From contig JAEWME010000393.1 of the NCBI GenBank assembly GCA_023393265.1, positions 1 through 20,628 of the forward strand: a stretch of 20,628 nucleotides of DNA, in the 5' to 3' direction. Shown piece after piece: positions 15,762 through 20,628 of this stretch. The position numbers were made by a program, and so were the translations under genes. Every line of letters begins with the position of its first letter. The first letter of the stretch is position 1. The notes under the pieces were generated by a model that did not search any database, was not told the DNA's origin, and saw only the letters and a program-made list of their open reading frames with translations. Origin of the DNA: Bacteroidota bacterium (lineage in GTDB: Bacteria > Bacteroidota > Bacteroidia > Bacteroidales > Prolixibacteraceae).

Positions 15762-17480
15762 TTAATGCTTCTCTTCTTTTGGTACTACTAAACGATTGCC
15801 GGTTCCCTGAATCATGATTCGTTCCCATTCTTTTCCGTAGCCGGGCTGTGATGGCATCTTCGGAATGTTCTTTCCATTACCGTTTTCGATCAGGCGACGT
15901 CCTTCAGTTTGCTTTATGTTGCCGTCGACGTATTTCATAAACAGGTAATGGTAGAAGTCTTTCCAGTCACTCACCAGTTTGTTCCCTGTGCATACTGAAT
16001 AAGCGGTTAAATAGTCGACTGCTTCAGCTGGGTTTTCCTGGTACAATTTTACAGCCTGATCGTCTGTAACCGATACTTCCGTCTTAAATCTGTTTTCAAT
16101 CTCTTGCTGGTATTTCTCTATTTCAGGATGAATAGCGCTGTACCGTGTGTATGCCCAATTGTTTACCTGGTTGAATGTCCAGAATGCCGAGGTTTCTGAC
16201 CAGCTAATCATCGATCCGTTTCCTGTCGCATAACTTTCCGGAATCCTGCTGATACCGCAGTATATAGGCGAATAAACGCAACCATCGGTATCATCAACTC
16301 CAAACCAGAAGATACCGCCAATTGGAGAGGGTAGCCAGCCACGCGACCGGGCAACAAAGCTGTATCCTGTTTGCTGTGTCGCAATCGCCCGTTCATTCAG
16401 GTACTCAACACTGTCGACTGTAAATTCCATTGGTCGCCAGCGATAAGGCGATTTATACGGGCCGGCTCCTGGATCGTTGCGCATATCCATTGGTGTGTCT
16501 TCGTAATGGTCGCGCATGGCAGCCATCACTTTCCGGAGCGACACCAATGAATCGGGTTTTACCCAAAGCGGAAGCCTGTTGGAAATTTGGCCAGTTGCGT
16601 CACGATTGAATTTGCCCATTGCATAGGCTGTTAAATCCGAACTTTCGCGAACGTTTTTGTTTATTCTCCTGAAGAATGACCATACCCTTGCATCACAAAA
16701 ACGGGCACCACCAAAACTAAGCGGGTTGTACACGTCGGCAAAGCTGAATGACGCGTCGTTGTCTGAATAGAATCCGTGTTTTCGGGCGAAAGAAATTACG
16801 TCGGCTGAGTGGTAAACCGTTTGTTTCGGATCGTTCCAGTTGTTGGTTTTCTGGAGCGGAAATGTTGTTATTCGGGCCTGGTTGGCATGGCCGGAAACAT
16901 ATCCGTCGGGGATCAGGCGTGCGACCCAGACGGCCCCCTTTTCGTATCTTCCTTTGCCTATCAGTTCCATGATCCAGGCTTCATTGGCATCCGAAATCGA
17001 AAACGATTCGCCGCTCGTTGCATAGCCATATTGTGCTACCAGTTCGGTCATCACTTTAATCATTTCGCGGGCGGTTTTCGAGCGTTGTAAACCTATGCGC
17101 ATCAGTGAACCGTAGTCGAGGATAGCACCGGGCTGTTTGCTCAGCGAATCCAATCCTCCCCAGGTTGTTTCGCCAATTGCTACCTGGTGCTCGTTCATAA
17201 ACTGAACTACCGAATAGGTGTGTGCCACATCAGGAATGGTGCCGAGTAATTTACCGTTTTCGTAGTGGTAAACTTCGCATAAGTCGTCGGCCTGGTGGTT
17301 AGCTGCAGGGTAAAACGCGATGGCTCCGTAGCGGGTATGCGAGTCGGCTGCGTATGTAATCATGACAGATCCGTCGGCGCTGGCACCTTTGGTTACAATT
17401 AGATTGGTGCAGGCTAGTGCGTTGAAAATATTGGTTGACAGAAGCAACGCAATTGCGGTGGCGAAAATTCGTCGTCTCAC
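15762..17480 (-). CDS. secreted C69-family dipeptidase (N-terminal nucleophile hydrolase)
   Basis: A 572-residue peptidase of the PepD/C69 family, which splits dipeptides and short peptides. Residues 1-23 are a signal peptide with a perfect ALA (21-23) signal-peptidase I site. Cys24 comes next in CTNLIVTKGASADGS, the family's conserved nucleophile segment; removal of the signal peptide would leave Cys24 as the free N-terminal residue needed for catalysis. Other conserved stretches are HQVAIGETTWGG (98-109), SISDANEAWIMELIGKG (161-177) and PDGYVSGHANQARI (191-204). Its signal peptide places it in the periplasm or outside, unlike the cytoplasmic lactobacillar PepD. The -3 residue is Ala, not Leu, so lipidation is unlikely. 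It is transcribed toward the SusC operon from the other strand and separated from the AlkD gene by 151 bases, so it is probably a single-gene unit. Confidence 0.92.
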   Translation of the reverse strand: MRRRIFATAIALLLSTNIFNALACTNLIVTKGASADGSVMITYAADSHTRYGAIAFYPAANHQADDLCEVYHYENGKLLGTIPDVAHTYSVVQFMNEHQVAIGETTWGGLDSLSKQPGAILDYGSLMRIGLQRSKTAREMIKVMTELVAQYGYATSGESFSISDANEAWIMELIGKGRYEKGAVWVARLIPDGYVSGHANQARITTFPLQKTNNWNDPKQTVYHSADVISFARKHGFYSDNDASFSFADVYNPLSFGGARFCDARVWSFFRRINKNVRESSDLTAYAMGKFNRDATGQISNRLPLWVKPDSLVSLRKVMAAMRDHYEDTPMDMRNDPGAGPYKSPYRWRPMEFTVDSVEYLNERAIATQQTGYSFVARSRGWLPSPIGGIFWFGVDDTDGCVYSPIYCGISRIPESYATGNGSMISWSETSAFWTFNQVNNWAYTRYSAIHPEIEKYQQEIENRFKTEVSVTDDQAVKLYQENPAEAVDYLTAYSVCTGNKLVSDWKDFYHYLFMKYVDGNIKQTEGRRLIENGNGKNIPKMPSQPGYGKEWERIMIQGTGNRLVVPKEEKH

Positions 17481-17631
17481 GGTGAAGAATTTGAATGAAT
17501 AAATAGTTTCTGAAAAATGTAAAAATAGGGAAAATGAGAAGTTTTCGACAATGAATTTTGAGGGAAAAGTATTGAATATCCTGAAACTATGAGGATTCGA
17601 CCGTTTTCTACCGCTTTCTGTTGTATTCTGT

Positions 17632-18345
17632 CTATTTTGCTTTTCGAAACTTTAGTTTGTTTTCCGGAGTCATTTTTTCGCAGGCGTACTGTAAAATGAG
17701 GCGGGGCGCTGTGTCTTTATATTTCAGGAGAAAAGGTTCCACTTCGTCTGGACTGATTTTCCATGCTTCGCGAAGAAACCAGCCCATTCCCTGGTGAACT
17801 TCGCGCTCGGGATCATTCATCAGGCGCTCGACAAAGCAGACGGACGGCATCACTTCTTTCGTTTTTTTGATATGCTTGATGAGCGTGACCGGCACACAAC
17901 GGCGCTGAAATTTAAACGGCGATTCGAGCCAGGGACTGAACTCCTGCATTGTTGCAATTTTTTTATCGAGGAATTTAGGGAGGATGAACATTCCCAGGGT
18001 ATCGGCATGCGCCCAATTACGGATACTTGTTTCAAACCATCCGGAAATGGTTTCGAAAGTAGCGGATGAAAACTGTTTCCAAAGTCCGTCCATTAGCAAC
18101 AGTCCGAATGATATTTCTTCGTATTTGCCACTTCCCATAAGAGCAGGCATGGCTTCAATAACGAGCGGCAGGCTGATATTCCCGCTTTTCAGGAGTAGCT
18201 TAACTTTACTGTTAACCTGGGGTGAGGTGAGGCCGTAGCCCACAAATTCTTCTTTGAAAAAGCGTTGAGATTTTTTTAATTGTTCTTCGCTGGCGTTATT
18301 GGCGCAGTACGCCCTGATTTCTTGTACGAGTTCATTTGCATTCAT
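17632..18345 (-). CDS. AlkD-like DNA alkylation repair protein
   Basis: A 237-residue HEAT-repeat protein of the DNA alkylation repair (AlkC/AlkD) family, which removes bulky or positively charged N3/N7-alkyl purines without base flipping. Residues matching the Bacillus cereus AlkD active site are visible: Trp111 and Asp115 in NWAHADTLG, Arg148 in KFQRRCVPV, and Trp189 in GMGWFLREAW. This pattern suggests an active glycosylase, though some family members have other roles. The open frame extends 36 residues further upstream, but that part is the out-of-frame end of the YdeI-like gene; the ATG at 18345 starts the conserved MNANELVQEIRAYCANNA and is 8 bases after the stop of the preceding gene. 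The two form an operon. The C-terminus is basic (KLKFRKAK). Confidence 0.9.
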   Translation of the reverse strand: MNANELVQEIRAYCANNASEEQLKKSQRFFKEEFVGYGLTSPQVNSKVKLLLKSGNISLPLVIEAMPALMGSGKYEEISFGLLLMDGLWKQFSSATFETISGWFETSIRNWAHADTLGMFILPKFLDKKIATMQEFSPWLESPFKFQRRCVPVTLIKHIKKTKEVMPSVCFVERLMNDPEREVHQGMGWFLREAWKISPDEVEPFLLKYKDTAPRLILQYACEKMTPENKLKFRKAK

Positions 18346-18353
18346 GTCGGTGT

Positions 18354-18842
18354 TTATTTTTGGTCGGGTTTCTTCTTTGCGAGTATTTTTTCGATGAATA
18401 TTCCAATCCTTTTCTGACGCGTTTCCTCTCTTTTTGCATCGGTAATCCACCTGATGTATTCTTTTCGGTGTGTAAAGGCAAGCTTTTCGAAAAAAGCCAA
18501 TGCCTCAGGTTCCTTGTCAAGAGCCATTTGCACGTCTTCAGGAACAATTACCTCTCGCGCTTCCGTATCCCGCACCAGTTCGACAGAGACTGAGACTATG
18601 TCGCCAAAAGTCTTGTCGATTTTCTCCCTGATTTCTTTTGTCATTGGAAGAATATGGCAGCCTATTCCCATATTGGCGAGGCTTCCGCGATATTCGGCTA
18701 ATCCGTCAAATAAAGCTTTTATTTTTACCTGTCCGCGGGTGCCAAAAAGTTTTTCCACATCGAAAGGAAATTCGAGGTATCCAGCATTCATCCCTTCAAC
18801 TTGCTTAAGCGTGGCTGTGAATTCAATTTTTTCTGTACTCAT
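18354..18842 (-). CDS. YdeI/OmpD-associated family protein with DUF1905 domain
   Basis: A 162-residue cytoplasmic protein of unclear function. Residues about 5-90 match the DUF1905 fold (IEFTATLKQVEG, GYLEFPFDVEKLFG, VKIKALFDGLAEYRGSLANMGIG, then ILPMTKEIREKIDKTFGD). Residues about 98-155 match the bacteriocin-protection YdeI/OmpD-associated (OmdA) domain, with VPEDVQMALDKEPEALAFFEKLAFTHRKEYIRWITDAKREETRQKRI. The two-domain order is common in Bacteroidota. The annotation as bacteriocin protection comes from enterobacterial YdeI and is not proof of that role here. It ends in a lysine-rich tail. It is the first gene of a two-gene unit with the AlkD-like gene, with only 8 bases between stop and start, and it is separated from the DUF1080 gene upstream by a terminator. 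Confidence 0.9.
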   Translation of the reverse strand: MSTEKIEFTATLKQVEGMNAGYLEFPFDVEKLFGTRGQVKIKALFDGLAEYRGSLANMGIGCHILPMTKEIREKIDKTFGDIVSVSVELVRDTEAREVIVPEDVQMALDKEPEALAFFEKLAFTHRKEYIRWITDAKREETRQKRIGIFIEKILAKKKPDQK

Positions 18843-18876
18843 CCTGATAATTTATTTGAATTGCGCTTCAGAAAAG

Positions 18877-18908
18877 AAAGCCCGCTACTTACGATAGTAA
18901 CGGGCTTT
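18877..18908 (-). terminator. intrinsic terminator of the DUF1080 gene
   Basis: AAAGCCCG (18877-18884) pairs with CGGGCTTT (18901-18908), and TACT pairs with AGTA inside, with one C-A mismatch and the loop TACGAT. Read on the minus strand the stem is followed by a T-rich tract TTTCTTTTCT. It starts 20 bases after the DUF1080 stop and precedes the YdeI-like gene. Confidence 0.72.
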
Positions 18909-18927
18909 TGTGACATAGTCAGGTATC

Positions 18928-19665
18928 TTAAAGTTCTCTGATCTTTATATTCCGGAACCAGATGGGATAACCATGGTCCTGAAGTCCGATGAACCCTTCT
19001 TTAGAAATTCCTTCGGTGAAACCCGGAAAATCTTTGAATTTACTGTTAGCTACCAGTGCGTCCCATTCAGGAGTCCACAGCGTGTACGAAACCACCTGCA
19101 CCCCGTTCATGGTGTGGGTAACATGGCCGTCCTTTACTTTGATGACGATTGTATTCCACGAACCTGCTGGTTTGGCGTTTTGCGGTTTGGCCGCAATCAT
19201 ATCATAGAGCGAGCCAGCTAAGTGGCTGTCGATTTTATTGTCGGAGGCATGTTCGTTATCCAGGACCTGAATTTCAGGAGCTGCATAATAAATTGGCTTC
19301 CCCGGAACTTCGCGAACATTATAAAATATTCCGGAGTTTCCCATGTCTCCAGCTTTCCAGTCGACTGATAATTCAAAATTCTTGAATTTTTTCACCGAAT
19401 AGAGAATGTCGCCATCCGAGCCTTGCCCCGGTTTTTTGTCTTCGGCAGTGAAAACGTGCATGGCATTGTCTTCAATCTTCCAGTTGGAGGGCATGGCGGC
19501 ACCATTACATTTTCTCCAGCCGTCAAAATCTTTCCCGTTGAAAAGCAAATGCCAGCCTTCTTTTTTCTCTTTTTTGGTGAGTTGGTTTACTTCCTGAGAA
19601 AGAGCCGGAAGTGTAACGAAAAGCGCTAACGCAGCGCAAAGTGCAACAAAACGTTTCTGGATCAT
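18928..19665 (-). CDS. secreted DUF1080 protein (3-keto-disaccharide hydrolase family)
   Basis: A 245-residue exported protein. Residues 1-23 are a signal peptide with cleavage expected at ALS|Q. The mature part is a single concanavalin-like beta-sandwich of the DUF1080 (3-keto-disaccharide hydrolase, PF06439) family. Marks are WHLLFNGKDFDGWRKCNG (38-55), GDILYSVKKFKNFELSVDWK, NSGIFYNVREV, APEIQVLDNEHASDNK, GSWNTIVIKVKDGHVTHTMNG, and the closing EGFIGLQDHGYPIWFRNIKIREL. Some family members hydrolyse 3-keto-glycosides made by sugar 3-dehydrogenases; many are uncharacterised. No such dehydrogenase is in view. It is downstream of a SusD gene on the same strand, but a terminator lies between, so it probably has its own promoter in the 231-base spacer. 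A strong terminator follows it. Confidence 0.92.
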   Translation of the reverse strand: MIQKRFVALCAALALFVTLPALSQEVNQLTKKEKKEGWHLLFNGKDFDGWRKCNGAAMPSNWKIEDNAMHVFTAEDKKPGQGSDGDILYSVKKFKNFELSVDWKAGDMGNSGIFYNVREVPGKPIYYAAPEIQVLDNEHASDNKIDSHLAGSLYDMIAAKPQNAKPAGSWNTIVIKVKDGHVTHTMNGVQVVSYTLWTPEWDALVANSKFKDFPGFTEGISKEGFIGLQDHGYPIWFRNIKIREL

Positions 19666-19681
19666 GATTTAGAATTTTAGT

Positions 19682-19694
19682 TCCCCTTAGGGGA
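19682..19694. repeat. short G/C palindrome in the DUF1080 leader
   Basis: TCCCC (19682-19686) and GGGGA (19690-19694) are complementary around TTA. It lies 17 bases upstream of the DUF1080 ATG in otherwise AT-rich DNA. Short CCCC-N3-GGGG palindromes are, as I recall, scattered in intergenic DNA of many Bacteroidota. It could instead be a small leader hairpin. Confidence 0.35.
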
Positions 19695-19836
19695 GGTTTA
19701 TGGTATCGTTTCGTAAAAAAAAAATCTCGGATGTGTTTGTGGCCAAGTTGGCTGGCCGTCCGATTTTAATTTTATGTTGAAGGTAGAAAAATAATTATTT
19801 TTTGAATTTCTCCTGAGAAAAAATGGAAGAAAAAAC

Positions 19837-19863
19837 AAGAGGCTTCGCATATTGAAGCCTTTT
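19837..19863 (-). terminator. intrinsic terminator after the second SusD gene
   Basis: GGCTTC (19841-19846) pairs with GAAGCC (19854-19859) around GCATATT, and the stem extends by four A-T or G-T pairs outward. On the minus strand it is followed by GTTTTTTCTTCC. It starts 33 bases after the SusD stop. Confidence 0.7.
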
Positions 19864-19896
19864 GTTTTATAATCTGTTTTACATGCTAAAAATTGC

Positions 19897-20628
19897 CTAG
19901 TTCCATCCTGGGTTCTGGTGTCCCTGGAGCGATGGGTTTGCCTGAATTTCGTCAAGCGGGATAGGCCAAAGCAAAGCGAATTCCGGAATCGCGCCAGTTT
20001 TAACTTTTCCATCGGGTTTGTTCTGGATGGTGGCCGATTGCAATGCTACCCATTTAAGTTTGCCCGATTGCATCCCGTTTTCTTCAGGATACAGGCGTGT
20101 TCGGCGAATGTCGTCCCATACTTTAAATTCAAGCGGGAATTCGTGCAAACGTTCTGTCAGAATCGACTGGATCAGATCGTCGCCTGTAGCTGTTTCGGCA
20201 GGAAGTCCGGCCCTGGTGCGTACCTGATTCAGGTAGTATTTAGCTCCTCCTGCAGCGTTGTCTTCGTGTCCTGTTCTTGCAAGGCCTTCGGCTGCAATTA
20301 GCAGTACTTCGGCATAACGGAAAGTTGGCATGTTGTAATCGCCATCGTGCCCGTTAACCAGTGCATTTTCGTCGAACCATGCCCAGTTACCAACGTTGTT
20401 GAGCGTGAAGCTGGTTCCGTCGGCTGCTGTGTAGTTCCTGAAGAAGAACTGTTTTTCGTGTCCGCGTATGTCGGCAGGATCGTAGCTGTTCAGGATCATA
20501 TCGCAGGGCAGATAAGCGTTGTAAAGCACGTCACCACCGGGGTGAAATACTCCCCACTGAAAGGCATCAGTGCCAATGGAACGTACAGCATAAGAGTTAC
20601 CTACACTGAAATTGGTGTAGTCATATTC
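19897..20628 (-). CDS. SusD/RagB-family outer-membrane lipoprotein, C-terminal part
   Basis: The frame is open to the window end on the minus strand, so the N-terminal part, including the lipobox, lies outside; 243 residues are visible. They carry the C-terminal SusD signatures: PTFRYAEVLLIAAEGLARTG (compare RYAEVLLxxAEAL), YYLNQVRTRAGLPAE, ILTERLHEFPLEFKVWDDIRRT, and the closing LLWPIPLDEIQANPSLQGHQNPGW. These are the RagB-type SusD marks, unlike the SusD-like_2 protein in the middle of this window. It would bind a glycan or other nutrient at the cell surface beside a SusC partner, which should lie further out on the same strand. The GTG at 20529 is internal, not the start. DUF1080 follows downstream, and a terminator directly after the stop ends the unit. 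Confidence 0.93.
   Translation of the reverse strand, partial: EYDYTNFSVGNSYAVRSIGTDAFQWGVFHPGGDVLYNAYLPCDMILNSYDPADIRGHEKQFFFRNYTAADGTSFTLNNVGNWAWFDENALVNGHDGDYNMPTFRYAEVLLIAAEGLARTGHEDNAAGGAKYYLNQVRTRAGLPAETATGDDLIQSILTERLHEFPLEFKVWDDIRRTRLYPEENGMQSGKLKWVALQSATIQNKPDGKVKTGAIPEFALLWPIPLDEIQANPSLQGHQNPGWN

Noticed and set aside
17409..17420. Possible lipobox at the C69 peptidase signal peptide
   Set aside because: The -3 residue is Ala and -2 is Leu (ALAC), which fits signal peptidase I rather than lipoprotein processing, and the Cys is the catalytic nucleophile.
18346..18450. N-terminal extension of the AlkD-like protein
   Set aside because: These 35 codons overlap the end of the YdeI-like gene in another frame and precede the conserved start; the ATG at 18345 has ideal operon spacing.
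1..20628. CRISPR arrays, tRNA or rRNA genes, insertion sequences, phage or known defence systems
   Set aside because: No regular spaced repeats, no cloverleaf or rRNA-like segment noticed, and no transposase, integrase, nuclease or toxin-antitoxin motif in any gene.

Overview
The window looks like chromosomal DNA of a free-living or gut Bacteroidota, probably in or near the Marinilabiliales/Prolixibacteraceae; the class is well supported, the family is a guess. The evidence is SusC/SusD-type outer-membrane pairs, Bacteroidota-style lipoprotein signals (Cys followed by charged residues), a MurF-alanine racemase fusion, AT-rich start regions without Shine-Dalgarno sites, and TAnnTTTG-like promoter elements. 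No rRNA, tRNA, CRISPR array, insertion sequence or phage gene was seen.

Left part (1-8738) is housekeeping. The 3' end of an outer-membrane beta-barrel gene is followed by glutamine-dependent NAD+ synthase (nadE) and a Crp/Fnr-family regulator, all on +. Convergent to these is a two-gene unit on -: thymidine kinase (tdk), then the MurF-Alr fusion that makes D-Ala and attaches D-Ala-D-Ala to the peptidoglycan precursor. The two genes overlap by one base. Divergent from tdk is a + operon of an uncharacterised, very acidic protein, rsmI (16S rRNA C1402 2'-O-methyltransferase) and a YjjG-like HAD nucleotidase, with rsmI and yjjG overlapping by ATGA.

Middle part (8739-15215) is an accessory uptake operon: a 399-base control region, a SusC-like TonB-dependent transporter, a SusD-like_2 lipoprotein, a DUF5011/DUF5012-type lipoprotein and a small lipoprotein resembling the 'lipid-binding putative hydrolase' family. 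It ends in a strong intrinsic terminator. No glycoside hydrolase, polysaccharide lyase or dedicated regulator accompanies it, so the substrate is open. The control region holds a perfect TTAACA-G-TGTTAA palindrome, further copies of the half-site, and two RNA hairpins.

Right part (15216-20628) is all on -. A 550-base stretch without a convincing gene is followed by a secreted C69-family dipeptidase, an AlkD-like DNA alkylation repair protein paired with a YdeI/OmpD-associated protein, a secreted DUF1080 (3-keto-disaccharide hydrolase-like) protein, and the 3' end of a second SusD gene of the RagB type. Terminators follow the DUF1080 gene and the second SusD, so these are separate units. The second SusD with DUF1080 is probably the edge of a carbohydrate-utilisation locus that continues beyond the window.

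Nothing here is a clearly new system. The best candidates for follow-up are the acidic protein next to rsmI, the CAZyme-free SusCD operon, and its structured control region.
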